DNA of 64,000 bases from Pachypanchax playfairii (taxonomy: Eukaryota; Chordata; Actinopteri; Cyprinodontiformes; Aplocheilidae), in the NCBI GenBank assembly GCA_006937955.1, contig SSNP01000353.1, positions 203,556 through 267,555 of the forward strand, written 5' to 3'. Position 1 is the first letter of the stretch. Each line of letters begins with the position of its first letter. A model generated the notes under the pieces. That model saw only the letters and a program-made list of their open reading frames with translations. It was not told the origin of the DNA and searched no databases. The position numbers were made by a program, and so were the translations under genes. Of the stretch, positions 40,427-51,685 are shown piece after piece.

Positions 40427-42410
40427 CTGTTTATTAAGCACCATACTATCGACAACGTTGATGTAAACTATTTTAATCTGTAGCCATTAAAATTTTTAAC
40501 AGGTCTTAAATTTTAAATTCATTATCAAATCTATCTGAAACTGTGAGCAAAATGTGGAGGACCCACAGTCCTAAATTAGTGTAAATTAGTGTAACAGTTT
40601 TTTTTTAAATCATGGACAGATATAGCAAGATTTTAATCAAGTTTCAAGTTTATTTATTTATAAAGCGCCAGTTCATGACAAAGTCATTTCAAGGCACTTC
40701 ACAGAAAAATCAACCAATTAATAATAAAACATTTTCTATCTAAGGAACCAGCCGATTGGGCTGAATTGTTAGTTCAGCATAATCCCCCATCCTGAGCAAG
40801 CACGATTGGCGACAGTGGAAAAGAAACAACTCCCTTTTACAGGAAGAAACCTCTAGCAGAACCCGGCTCAGGGTGGGCGGCCTTCTGCCTCAGCTGACTG
40901 GGGTCTGAGCTGATAGGAAAGAGACACAAACAAACACTGATATATTTGGGCCAGTCGTCATGTCTATAGAAAGATAAACACAGAAACAGTTAATGGCAGC
41001 AGTAACAATCAAAAGCAATAACAATTTGATGCCTCTAGTGGGAATATTTCATCTCTTGTTTATGTGAGAGTGTATATACGTGAATGCAAGTGGGAATATT
41101 TTATGGTAAAAATGGTAAATGGCGCGTACTTTTATAGCGCTTTACTCAGGTCCCAAAGCCCTTCACACTACAGTTATTTTCATTCACCCATTCACACGCA
41201 CACTCTCACGTTTGGTGATGATGAACTACACACATGTAGCCACAGCTGTCCTGGGACACACACTGACAGAGACGAGGCTGCCAGACACTGGCGCCGCCGG
41301 ACCCTCTGGCCACCACCAAACAGGCAAAGTGGGTTAAGTGTTTTACACAACGGCCAGACGATCTTTTTCTCTCGGCAGAGCAGGGATTCAAACCAGCAAC
41401 ATTCCGGTTGCCAGAGGACCCGCTCTACCACCTGAGCCACGGCCGCCCCGATGTTTTGCAAAACATCCCTTGTTTATGTGAGATACACTCTCCTCAGAGG
41501 CGGCCAGAGCAAAGAAAGACAGCAGAGTGAAGACATGTGGTCACTATGTCCTCCAGCAGTCTAAACCTAAGCATAACTAAAGGGAAAGCTCAGGAGAACC
41601 CGAGCTAACCCTGACTATAGGATTGTGTAAAAAGGAAAGTTTTTAAAGCTATCCAAGGTGTCTGCCTCATGGATAAAAAGTGGAAGCTTGTTCCACAGGA
41701 GAGGAGCCTGATAACTAAAAGCTCTTCCTCCCATTCTACTTTTAGAAACTCTAGGAACTACAAGCAGACCTGCAGACTGACAGCGAAGCACTCTGTTAGG
41801 AACATATGGAACAATATGATCTTCAATATAAGATGGAGCTTGGTCATTCAAGGCCTTATACGTCAAAAGTAAAACCTTAAACTTTACTCTAGATTTTACA
41901 GGGAGCCAATGAAGTGATGCTAAAACAGGAGAAATATGGTCTCTCCTTCTAACTCTCGTCAGAACTCTGGCAGCAGTATTTTGGATCAGCTGGAAGCCTT
42001 TAACAGCACTATTAGAACACCCTGATAATAATGAATTACAGTAATCAAGTCTAGAAGTAATAAATGCATGAACTAAAGTTTCTGCATCTCTTTGATTCAA
42101 AATGCTCCTAATTTTAGCAACATTACGCAGGTGGAAGTAGGCCGTCCTGGCAACATGCTTTATATGAGAACTAAAGGACATGTCCTGGTTAAAGATAACA
42201 CCCAGGTTCTTTACCTTCTTGTTGGAGGCCAAATTAATGCCATCCAACGTTGATGACTGACTACACAACTTGTTCCTAAGATTCTCAGGCCCAAAAGTCA
42301 CAACCTCTGTTTTGTCTGAATTTAAAAGCAAAAAATTAAGCATCATCCAACGTTTTATATCATTAAGACAAGCTTGTAATCTCTGCAGCTGGTTGCTCTG
42401 ACTGTTTTTT
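40427..42410 (-). mobile_element. L2-type LINE 3' half with SINE, left arm of inverted duplication
   Basis: The minus-strand frame 41615-42448 encodes the C-terminal part of the L2 protein (LNSDKTEVVTFGPENLR, LGVIFNQDMSF, LDYCNSLLSGC, ISPVLASLHWLPVKSR). The 3' UTR holds a SINE at 41105-41449. Beyond the L2 tail (about 40650) some 210 bp of non-L2 sequence (40427-40640) is shared with 56887-57098. The whole arm matches 55124-57098 in reverse. Confidence 0.88.
41105..41449 (-). mobile_element. tRNA-derived SINE, left copy
   Basis: The minus strand starts GGGGCGGCCGTGGCTCAGG. An A-box-like GTGGCTCAGGTGGTAGAG and a B-box-like GGTTTGAATCCC are correctly spaced for RNA polymerase III. The tail has AAAGCGCTATAAAAGTAC and ends CCATTTTTACC. 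It is inserted in the L2 3' UTR at the same place as the right copy. Confidence 0.88.
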
Positions 42411-44421
42411 TTTAAACAGTAATTGGTGATGGTGACATACTGTTTCATTCATATTCTAACATTTTTGATCTGTCTCCCTTCAGGGACCGAAGCTCCTCCC
42501 AACAGCAGGAGCTAGAAGCACCAGGTGCCACAGCCTCAAGGAGGGTCCTTAGGAGAACGGGAGAAGAGGAGGCTGTCTAAAGAGGTATCTACATTCACTA
42601 CTGACCAATGATGTAGGCACACTCAAGTGCTGAAATTAAGTCACAACCTCAATTTTTACAGTCAGATATAATAATGGATGATAGCAGGGTTTTTTCCTCA
42701 CCTATTATTTATACATTATACAGACAAAGATACAGTATATGGAGAACCAAAACTGACATAATAAAGAAAAATGTATATATTTTGTTGTTTTTCCTTTTCC
42801 TTATATATGCATTCCTTGTTTTTTTACATTCCCTCATCTTCTCTTTTTCCTTTACCTAATGCATTTCTGCCTCATAATGCAAATCAGGATTGCTGTCTTT
42901 TTAGGTTCAACTCTTTCAAACAGAAAGGAGCAGGATTCATTTTAGTGTTATTTGCATGGTTTTATCTAGAATTTTTTTATTGCAGGTTTTATGTTTGTTG
43001 TATGTTTGTTTGAAATTGGTGAGCTGAGTGAAAAAAATGCTGCACCTGTTGAGACTGTTTTAAGAGACAGGAGAGAAAGCAGGTGTTTTCAGCAGGCAAC
43101 AAAGTTCTTAATTTCCTACATCCATTTTCTTTTCCCCCTCTTATTTCCAAATCCTTCTCCAGTTGCATTTCCTAAATAGTTTACCCTCTTTGTTTAGCAT
43201 TTGCGTGACCCTCCTGGTTCCTGAGCACACTGGAAACCACTTAAAATCAAGTTAAACCAATCACAGCTGTTCCTAAATGCATACTTTGTAACTTTGAGAC
43301 TGTAGATACAGTAGATCATGGCTACATTCTAGCCAACACCAGTAGATTGTCTTTACAATTGTCTGTTACTGATTATGTTTTTAGAATTTAACAGATCTGT
43401 GACACAATCGTGGGCCATGCCAGGGACTGGTTTTCCTTCACCAGCCACCTTGTGAGTGCCGTGCTTCTAGAGGGGTGGTTGTTCAACTAGCACCAGCAAA
43501 CATTCCCTGAAGAGGCTCTGACAACCACCGTGAGGGCATACCCCATGCTACACAAGGAGAAGCTCAGGACTGAACTTTTTCTGATCTATGAAAGTCCAGA
43601 CTTCAGGGGCTGCTGTGGTGCACTGGCTCTGTACCAGGTTCTACAGAACTACAACCTCCAGGAGACCTTCTCTGAGACTGTGGTGCTGTTGAACATTCTC
43701 ATCACCACTCCGATGACAACAGCTGAAGCTGAAAGGTGTTTCTCCAACTCAAAGAGAATCAAAACGTTCCTGACAAACACAATGGGACAGGAATGTCTGA
43801 ATACATTGGTCATACTTTCAATGGAAAGGGAACTTGTCAGGAATATGCCTGATTTCAATGAGAGGGTAATTGATCACTTTGCCTCTTTAAAAGAGAGGCG
43901 AGCAAAATGTCAGTACAAGTGATGAGTGTTATTAAAGTTTGTTTTATGTTGTGTTCTCCGAATGTTGAATTGTAAATAGTTGTTTTGATTGCATATTGGC
44001 AGCCAAATTTATCTAGAATATGTTCTGGAAAGATTTGATTAATTACAGTTTTAATATGAGAAATAAACTGTCTTTAGTTGTAAAGCAGTGTTGTTTTTGT
44101 TTTGTTTTTTGTCTCTTAGAGGGCAAACTAGTTGATGACAATTTGTCTCTTGAAGGCCATGGTGGAAGTGTTTCAGTGTATTTGAGACTATTGTGATAAA
44201 ATTTGATATAGCTTTTCAAAATAATGTATATTGTATAATTCGTTCTTGATGTTGCCATCTAGGAACAGGGAAACCAAATCAAACAATACAAAGTAATGCT
44301 GTAAACTTCACTATCTGATTTTTAAAAAATTATTTTATCCATTGAAGTGGTTATCTTTGCCATCATTGAACAGTTACCCCCCCCCCAGAAATATTTGTCA
44401 GGAGCCGCCACTGTTTGACAG

Positions 44422-46189
44422 GATGTTTGTACAAAGTACATTTAAAGTCATTAGTAGCTACAATTTCTCTCTACAAGTCAGTAAAGCATTCCTAAGCTGC
44501 CACAAATCAGTTTGATTTCATTTTGGTTGACGGTGACTGGTTTTCTTTTAAATATTAATGATGAATAATCACTAAAGTGGACAAATCATAAAATATGGAT
44601 GGAACTAGTTTTCCTCTGAGCAATTTGTGTATAATGGCTACTGGGAGTCACTTGACTTGTTCTTCCTTCACATGAAGCAGTCGACTGGGATTCCTGTAAA
44701 ACCCACAAAACCATCTTAACTTAGTACAGCATTACACCTAATAGGTGTTGGCCATCCCAACAGAATGAACAGTTGATGGCCTACTTTAGAAGGAGCTCTG
44801 ATTTCATTGTTCAGCTCTGTTTGTTCTTTTTTAGGTGTGTCAGAGTCCCTGCTGATTCATTGAATTCAGAGTCTTTTATGCCTCAGATTCTACAGGTTTA
44901 GTTTCATGAGAATGTATTTCCTTTTGTTTTGGGATGACAAAACCTCTCCACAGAGTCTTTTTTTATATAGAAACTGGCAGGATTTATTTTAAATGCCACT
45001 GTAAAGTATTTCACCATCAATAGACAACTTCTCACCTTCAGGGCACGATCCTGAATACCATTTGCAGGTGAGGGAGACCGGTCAGACTGATCAGAAGTAG
45101 CTGACCTCAACAACAAAAGGGCAAAATAACCCCTGGGGTTCAAGCTCTGGCAGAGGCAGTCCACACTCTACTAGCAACAATGTGCAGAATGGAGAAGAAA
45201 CATGTCATGTACTTGGCAGTGAGAATATTCACCATCCTGATTCTCACTCTCTGGTGGACTTTTGGAGGAGATCCAGCACTTACACAACCTAACAAAGTCC
45301 TTAATCCACGGGCTAGATATCACTGATTCATCTAAATCATTGTATAATGCTATAACTATTGAGGTTGTGAGAAAAGGAACAACTGTTGTTCAGTTTGATT
45401 TGTACTTAATTTATTCTTAATTTTCCTTCAGGGATTAATATAGTATTTTTGATTTGATGGATTTGTGTTCAGTGTGGGTCAGTGATTGTGGGTCAAGAGA
45501 GGTTAACTGGGGGAGTATAACTTGTATGTATGTGTGCACTTCCTCTTCAATATTGCAAGAGCTGGCCTTATGTTCCTATGTATGTGCTGTTGTTCAAACA
45601 TTTCCTAAGAACTTTAATAATTAACCTTGTAGCTGATAGAAAAGAACCACCTGGCCCGTAACCATCGCCCAAAATGATCCCAGGTAAAGAAAAAGACTCT
45701 GCTGTTTTTTGCAAAGTAAAGCATTACCGATAAATGGTTGAAGCTAATAGGATGAAAGACAACAACTATAAAATAACCAAAACCATGGATAACCCACTAA
45801 ACCACGGGGAAAAAAGGAAAAATAATACTAAAACCATATATAAAAAATATTAGATAAAAAACAAACAAGTAAAATAAAATGAAATAAAAATAAAATAAAT
45901 GGAAAATTAAAAAAAATGAAACAAGGAAGCCAAAGTCCCATTAAAAAAAAACACATTTAAATTCCTTCATGGCTCCCTAGCTCTCTTTAAGGCAATCATC
46001 GACACATAGCTTTGGCACAGAATAGCAGAATAACATCTAAACCATATTGTTCTGACCTACAGTGACCACTTCAAGTGTCAACCAGGTTAGGCTCTAAAGC
46101 CCCCCTCACAACTAAAAATAATATAAAATAAAACAAAAATAAGATAAAAAGAGAGAGAGAAGATAAATAAAATAAAACTCAAAAGAAAA
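44422..46189. other. No gene recognised; one short secretory-like frame
   Basis: AT-rich, with A-rich runs around 45810-45960. A 45-codon frame at 45189-45326 starts MEKKHVMYLAVRIFTILILT, which is hydrophobic like a signal peptide, but nothing else supports it as a gene. A CTTCAGGGATTAATATAGTA stretch near 45427 looks like a worn LINE tail. Confidence 0.35.
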
Positions 46190-46520
46190 TCTCAATAACC
46201 CATTAGTAAATAACCAAAAACCCCAAATCTCCTGCAAAAGATTGAAAGAGTTAAGAGAAAAAAGGTTACATTCATAGGAAGAGCCTGACCACTTGTGGTC
46301 AGTCTCCCTCCTCCCAGAAGAGATTGTAGAGAAGTCAAAAGAACAACTTCCTGAAGTTAAAATACAAACATACTTTAATGATACCTTAAGATTGATAATA
46401 GAAGTTACAACAACTCGTTCATTCATGTCTCAAACACAAGATGTCGCACCCTGCGTCTGCAGTCCTGCGGCATGTCTAAGATAAGCCCCTGTGAGCAGAA
46501 ACACAGCCAAGCTGGAGAGA
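46190..46520 (-). repeat. Dispersed retroelement-like repeat, copy 2
   Basis: It matches 17000-17420 over several blocks in the same orientation. The family is not identified; see copy 1. Confidence 0.5.
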
Positions 46521-46529
46521 CAGTATATT

Positions 46530-47140
46530 ATCAGATCAGAATCAGAAGAAATTTTATTTATCCCCGAAGGGCAATTAATTGGAGACATGTTTTCACTCTC
46601 CCTCCCCGAGGCAGCCACTTGTGCAGCACCAATGAGAGTATAAGATACACATGCTGTACATATACATACATACATACATAAATATACATATAAACTTATA
46701 TGCAGAAACCAGAAGTAAACAAACATGAGGGTAGACAGGTAAAAAAAAAATTGAAAAAAAAAGCCTTAGCGGGGGACAACTCACAAGTCGAGGACCTTTA
46801 GTGGGTGTGTGTGCAAATCAGTATTGTGTAGTGTTGTGGAGAGTTATCAAGGACACCATCGCTGGGACAACTCAGATGTTATGTCTCTGCCAAATTGCTT
46901 AGTAATGCCGCCAATAATCAATCAATCACTTCTCCACACCGAGCCGAAACTGCAACTTCTCCAAGGTGGCGCCACTCCTTCCACTTAGATCCAGCAGCGC
47001 AGGCAGTTTATGGTTCAGCTCCAGCACCCCGTCAGCCAGCTTGCTGTCTTGAACTTTGCATTCCCTGTCCAATTCGAGAATCACAGCCAGCTGCTCGCGG
47101 TACTGCTCCGAGACCGCATCCAGTTTGCAATCCAGATCTC
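46530..47140 (-). mobile_element. LINE-like retroelement with coiled-coil frame, copy 1
   Basis: On the minus strand a degenerate frame near 46925-47140 reads FGDLDCKLDAVSEQYREQLA and ends ATLEKLQFRLGVEK. It is followed by about 400 bp ending in CCCTTCGGGGATAAATAAAAT (46532-46577), a LINE-type tail. The same arrangement occurs at 60290-61218 with an intact frame. The element family was not identified. Confidence 0.6.
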
Positions 47141-47149
47141 CAAATTATA

Positions 47150-47310
47150 AGTGGGTTGACATCAGTGATCACTTGCCAATATTTACAGTTTATAACTGGA
47201 GACATATAGCTCAAAATAAGATAAAAAATTATACATATGTTTAAAACAGAACTATCTAAGCAAAACTGGAATATAGTATGTGAGCAAGCGGATGTGGATA
47301 ATGTCAGGGT
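47150..47310 (+). pseudogene. LINE endonuclease fragment
   Basis: The plus-strand frame gives WVDISDHLPIFTVYNW and, after a frame shift, LSKQNWNIVCEQADVDN. The SDHLP motif is the C-terminal part of the APE endonuclease core. Only ~50 codons are left. Confidence 0.5.
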
Positions 47311-47754
47311 TCTAGTTTTCTTAGTGTTTCTTGTTCTTTCTCCCCTGTTCCTCAGTGTTTTCTGGTCTTCTGTGTTTATGTTTTACTGTGATTCTGTGCT
47401 GTCTGTTCTTGTGTGTCAACTGCAGCTCGTTCTCCTCTCCCTCTACTCCAGGTGTCCTGCGTTATGTTAATTGTTTCCTTAGGTGTTTGTTCTGAGGTGT
47501 AAATTCTAACTGACAGCGAACGAACTCCAGCAACAGGTGAGCAGCGTCGCTCTGCGCCTTCTCCTTTTAATACTGTAACGTCACGCACTTTGCTAGGCAG
47601 AAGAAGAAGTAGTTCCTGTCAACTGAACATGATTTATACAATTTTCCAGTTTATGACAAACTACATATTGACTTAAAAGTACTAAAATATTGATATTGTA
47701 ATAAGATAATCGATTCCAAAACATAAAAAGCTGGAATTGGAGGTATCGATCCGC

Positions 47755-47986
47755 ACATCCGTAATGCATCCCCTCTTAAAATGGCAGCTTCGGGTTGCGA
47801 GGTAAAGTGTTGCGGATACTGACGTCATGTGAAAAGGTGAATAGATGCTTTAAAAAATAATGAGAAAATATATCAATCTATGTCCGAGTCCTGATCGGGA
47901 GGTAATGTCCAATTCCGATCGAGTTGGAATCCACGTGATCGGGCCTGATTTCTGATCAAGTGATCAGATTTGGACATCCCTACTGT
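47755..47986 (-). mobile_element. hAT-like element end, copy 2
   Basis: Reverse complement of 29874-30110, ending CAGATTTGGACATCCCTA. It shares the CTCTTAAAATGGCAG block and the GATCGG-rich end. Confidence 0.5.
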
Positions 47987-47989
47987 ATA

Positions 47990-48235
47990 TTGTTTTTACT
48001 GCTTAATTTCTTAAAGGAAACCTTCCCAGGGGATTAATAAAGTATTTCTTATCTTATCAAGTTCATAAAGTCTTTTGTTAGCAGCTTGGACTTACAGCAC
48101 ATATAAATATTAAAGTCTTCAACAATTAAAATACGATCATAATCTAAAATAATCACTGACAAGAAATCTGCAAGATCCTGCAGAAAGTCACTGTTAAATT
48201 TGGGTGGTTTGCGTTTTTTATTTATTTGTGTTTTA
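47990..48235. mobile_element. LINE tail (plus) abutting LINE endonuclease fragment (minus)
   Basis: CCAGGGGATTAATAAAGTAT near 48025-48050 is a LINE 3' tail on the plus strand. Directly after it, the minus-strand frame 48060-48230 reads PPKFNSDFLQDLADFLS and ILIVEDFNIYMCC, an APE endonuclease GDFN-like block with the Gly changed to Glu. Two different truncated copies are probably joined here. Confidence 0.5.
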
Positions 48236-48596
48236 TTGATTTTATTTGGACAATTATTGCTATTTATTATAAACAATTATTTGTGGCTTTGGAGAAAAAC
48301 AGATTTAAATTGTATTTATTTTTTACATTTGTGTTTACTATTAATATTAATAATATTAATGTTTAATAACATGTTATTTTGAAGATTAATATTATTTAGT
48401 ATTATTTGTGTCTTTGAGGAATGACCTGAGTTGGGAAATGGGTACAAAGGCATTTATTATTATTTTCAGCCTGTTTAATGGCCTTTTTTCCACATAAGAT
48501 TGTTAATGCAGCCTATTGTAATTCAAAAGTAATGCAGTTACACAAAAAATAAAAATATTTTTGTGATTTTTCTCTCAATTCAGGTGTCCTACATTT

Positions 48597-48770
48597 TAAA
48601 AACTATATGATCAACCATGGGATGACGAGATTAAAGTTTTTGTTATTTTTTCCCCTACCATTTGGTGGAGGTATTGCACCATATCGTTGTTTACCAACCA
48701 CAATTATACTCAAGAAGAAGAAGAAGAAGAAGAAGAAGAACAACAACAACAACAACAACAGGAGAGATGA
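48597..48770 (+). mobile_element. Nimb-like LINE 3' tail with (GAA)n(CAA)n
   Basis: TTTGGTGGAGGTATTGCACC and GTTTACCAACC precede a (GAA)n(CAA)n run at about 48714-48760. The same tail design, better kept, ends the next element at 49565-49742. Confidence 0.65.
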
Positions 48771-49742
48771 CAGCAATTCTATTAGCCTTGCACTGGATAG
48801 AGGAAATAAAACCACTTAAAACAATAATATGTTCAGATTCTAGTTCATCCTTGTACAGTATACATAATAATCATTCGGAAAGTCGACCAGATATTTTAAT
48901 AGAAATTCAACAGACGTTGTATAGATTACAGATGATGGGACTTGAAATATTGGTATGGATTCCTGCACGTATTGGGGTAATTGGTAATGAAATGACAGAT
49001 AAAATAGCAAAAAGAGCTACTAAACATGTAAATATTGAAATAATAATTAGGTTCAGTAAATTAGAAATTAAAAGTATCATAAAACAGAAATTGAAGGAAA
49101 GATGGCAGAAAGAATGGGAGGAAGGGAAAAAAGGAAGATGGCATTATAAAATACAAAGAAAGGTTGGTAGGATGAGGGAAGGTGGGTTAAACAGAAAAGA
49201 TGATATAATATTATCAAGATTAAGAGTAGGACATACTGGGTTAAATAGTTCGTTAGTCAAAATTGGAAAGCATGTTGATGGGAATTGTAGTTATTGTAAT
49301 CAGAAAGAGACAATTGAACATGTTATAACTGATTGCGAGAAATATACATTGGAAAGAAGGGTTATGGTACAGAATCTAGAAGAAATAAAAGTAAGATGTA
49401 AAATAGCAGAGATACTGAGGGAAAGTAATTGTTACCCAATAATTTTGAGATTTGTTAAATGTACTGGTTTAAGTTCAAGGATATAGATAATAGTCGGGGG
49501 TATTTTTTTTTTTTTTTTTTTTTAAATATGAAGTAGTAGGATAGTGTAGTCCTGGTCCACACTCCTTACCAGTGGGTGGCGGTAATGCACATCTAAAGTT
49601 GTTTGCCAACCGCCATGAAAAGACAAAAGAAGAAGAAGAAGAAGAAGAAGAAGAAGAAGAAGAAGAAGAAGAAGAAGAAGAAGAAGAAAAAGAAGAAGAA
49701 AAAGAAGAAGAAGAAGAAGAAGAAGAACAACAACAACAACAA
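48764..49742 (+). mobile_element. I-clade (Nimb-like) LINE, RNase H domain and 3' end
   Basis: A frame to 49486 encodes an RNase HI domain: GEMTAILLALHWIEE, then CSDSSSSLYSI with catalytic Asp, and VWIPARIGVIGNEMTDKIAK, where the usual His of PAHxG is Arg and the final Asp is kept. A CX2C...HX4C knuckle follows (CSYCNQKETIEHVITDC). After the stop come GGTGGCGGTAATGCAC and GTTTGCCAACCGCC, the 3' signature, then the (GAA)n tail. The 5' part, including reverse transcriptase, is missing. An upstream ATG in the triplet repeat is not a real start. Confidence 0.75.
49626..49742. repeat. (GAA)n(CAA)n microsatellite at LINE tail
   Basis: About 115 bp of AAG/GAA triplets with two AAA interruptions, then five CAA units. 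It grew from the tail of the Nimb-like LINE. Confidence 0.95.
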
Positions 49743-50766
49743 GCGGACGACGACAAAGAAGTAGTCACTCAATTGTGGCGTTTCACCAACATCTGCTGTA
49801 TATAGATCGTTATTGCACGTTTATGTGTGATTTTAAGTTGGACGGGGGAAACGCTTCACTTCTAACCGGAAGAGAACAACTGTAGGTTTGTACGATATAG
49901 TTTTAGAGTTAATGGCTTTGTTGCAATATCACTATTTGTTTTGTCTGAACTCTCACATTTGACCAAGTCATAGCTATTTAACTGTTAGTTTTGTAATGCT
50001 AATGAGTAGGCCACGTGTTAAGGAAAATAACCTCAATCAGCTAAATGCTCGCTTAGGACTACCAGAGGACGGCCAAACAAAAAAGTATTTATTTAACAAA
50101 AATTGCTTGTTTAAAACCTGCTTTATTTGACCGTTCGTACTGTGTAGTTATCTTTACTAAAGCTACTTCCTACAAAGCCTGTATTAATGTCATGACACGT
50201 AAAACAGGCAATGCAAGTGATTTGATACTGGCTAGTTTAATAGAAAAAAAAACATGGAAAAACAAGTTTATATAAGGAAAAGTTTACGTCTAGTATTTTT
50301 TCAATTAGACCAGAAAGATTAACATAAATAAGGATTTTTTTTTTCACAATTGTGCAAGTATTATAAGAGAAGAATTAAATGAGTAGACCACCAACATAAT
50401 AGCACTGACTTTTTATCAGCTTGATTTGGAATGAAATTCCCAAACTTATCAGAATGCAAGAAATGCTCATGTTCCTCCAGAGATAAATGTCTGTAAACAA
50501 GGTTGGTTATTCCACAGAGTACATCTATTTGAAAAATAACCTATAGTTGAATTCCAAAACAAAAAACTACATACAATATATAAAGAAAACATATATATTG
50601 ATAATTGGCAGACATTTTGGGGAAAACCTGGACTGATTCGGAGAGACGGCATACACCCTACTTTGGATGGTGCAGCTCTCCTTTCTAGAAATATGACTGA
50701 ATTTATTACTCTTCCAAAACCATGACAACCCAGGGTCCAGTCCAGGAAGCAGAGTTGTAAGTCTTA
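49743..50766. other. No gene recognised
   Basis: AT-rich sequence with no recognisable coding frame or repeat partner in the window. Confidence 0.5.
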
Positions 50767-51574
50767 TGGTGCTTTCACACTGGCCCAACCGTCAACGTCA
50801 GAAGCGGCAAGTTTACATGTAAAGTCTATGGTGGAGTGCGTCAGACAGACGTCAACGGCTCTGCGTCGCTTTGTGAGCGTTATGAGCGGCAACTTTCCGA
50901 GCATTTCAGGCGTTGACACTTGAAACGCTGGAAAAGCTCAAAACGCAGAACGTTCAGCTAGCTGAACTTTTGACGCTCTTAACGCTCTTGAAGCGGCATG
51001 TCAACCAATCAGAGCGTCTCATCGTAGTGACGTACTTGAATGAAGCAGGAAGTCGTCAAACAGGGCACGGGACAGACGGAAGTAGCAGTGGAAGCAAACC
51101 TCATCTAAACGTAGCTCCTGGAGCAAATGGTTTAACTCCTCAAACTCAAAACGCATCTGAACAATGGGGTGTATCCACAAACGGAGTAAATAAAGCCCAG
51201 CCACTCTCTCTATAGCAGGGGTGGGCAACTCCAGGCCTCGAGGGCCACTATCCTGCACATTTTAGATGTTCCCCTGTTTCACCACACCTGATTCAAATCT
51301 GCAACCTCTCAGCAAGTCCTATTAACGACCTGTTCATCTGCAGCAGGTGTGGTGAAACAGGGGAACATCTAAAATGTGCAGGATAGTGGCCCTCGAGGCC
51401 TGGAGTTGCCCACCCCTGCTCTATAGGATCCGCCATAGCTCAATACATCCGATAGCAAAGGAAGCCCCGCCTTCGCACTCTTTTTAATGGTCAAGCGTTA
51501 CGAGCTTTAACGTCAAACTTAGAGCGTTATGAGCATTGCTTGACGTTGACAAAGTGGCCGGTGTGAACGCACCA
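50767..51574. mobile_element. PIF/Harbinger-like MITE with TTA duplication
   Basis: 808 bp flanked by TTA (50764-50766 and 51575-51577). Ends TGGTGCTTTCACACTGGCC and, reversed, TGGTGCGTTCACACCGGCC form the inverted repeat. The interior is rich in AACGTC/GACGTT and AGCGTT motifs. It has no transposase. A related element lies at 58584-59874. A hAT MITE is inserted at 51216. Confidence 0.82.
51216..51418. mobile_element. Foldback hAT MITE with perfect 8-bp duplication
   Basis: 203 bp flanked by CTCTATAG on both sides (51208-51215 and 51419-51426). The outer ~75 bp on each side are near-exact inverted repeats starting CAGGGGTGGGCAACTCCAGG, so the single strand can fold almost end to end. Confidence 0.93.
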
Positions 51575-51685
51575 TTACATACCTCTCTGCAGCTTCTCTG
51601 ACGTTACCCTCCCACGGTATCTGCTCAGCCACGGTTCAAATTAAATAAACAAATATTCGGCTCTAGAAAAATAAATAATAAAAAT

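Larger units (their letters stand above)
38386..43922 (+). pseudogene. hAT transposase (ZMYM1-like), split and frameshifted
   Basis: N-terminal coding (38419-39022) includes RDLPFSRRSNSDKLA, VVNAVFCYPC (the TTF-type zinc-finger area), WTKIGVTNMHHLTEKA and LIDCVKFCSMFELAL. Frame shifts occur near 38630 and 39000, followed by LVASLDEVFEEHLRTAPVFK and TTDVSTQTQLVLVLRYIDG, with a stop just before the TTDVS block where an acidic residue is expected. A donor (CAG|GTAAGA) is near 39391. Acceptor CTTCAG ends at 42480. The C-terminus (43400-43922) has the hAT dimerisation domain: VVLLNILITTPMTTAEAERC and FLTNTMGQECLNTLVILSME. The middle of the nuclease is missing, so it is inactive. Confidence 0.8.
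38089..44413 (+). mobile_element. hAT transposon with perfect 8-bp target duplication, decayed and invaded
   Basis: Flanked by TTTGACAG on both sides (38081-38088 and 44414-44421), the 8-bp duplication expected of hAT. The ends CAAGGGCAGCTGGC and, reversed, CAGTGGCGGCTCCTG are imperfect inverted repeats. It encodes a ZMYM1/DUF4371-type hAT transposase in pieces on the plus strand. L2 and SINE sequence (39670-42410) sits inside what was probably an intron. Confidence 0.85.

Noticed and set aside
41105..41449. tRNA gene
   Set aside because: The A and B boxes are present, but no proper cloverleaf with anticodon arm is evident and the sequence continues into a SINE body.
41064..41461. Frames of 89-123 codons around the SINE (also at 56064-56461)
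   Set aside because: They are translations of the tRNA-derived SINE and L2 3' UTR.
29874..47986. A single 18-kb hAT element bounded by the two inverted ends
   Set aside because: It would have to contain the last trypsin exon and another complete hAT element, and no flanking duplication was seen. Two separate fragments are simpler.
49572..49805. Frame rich in Glu and its complement rich in Ser
   Set aside because: Translation of a (GAA)n microsatellite, not a gene.
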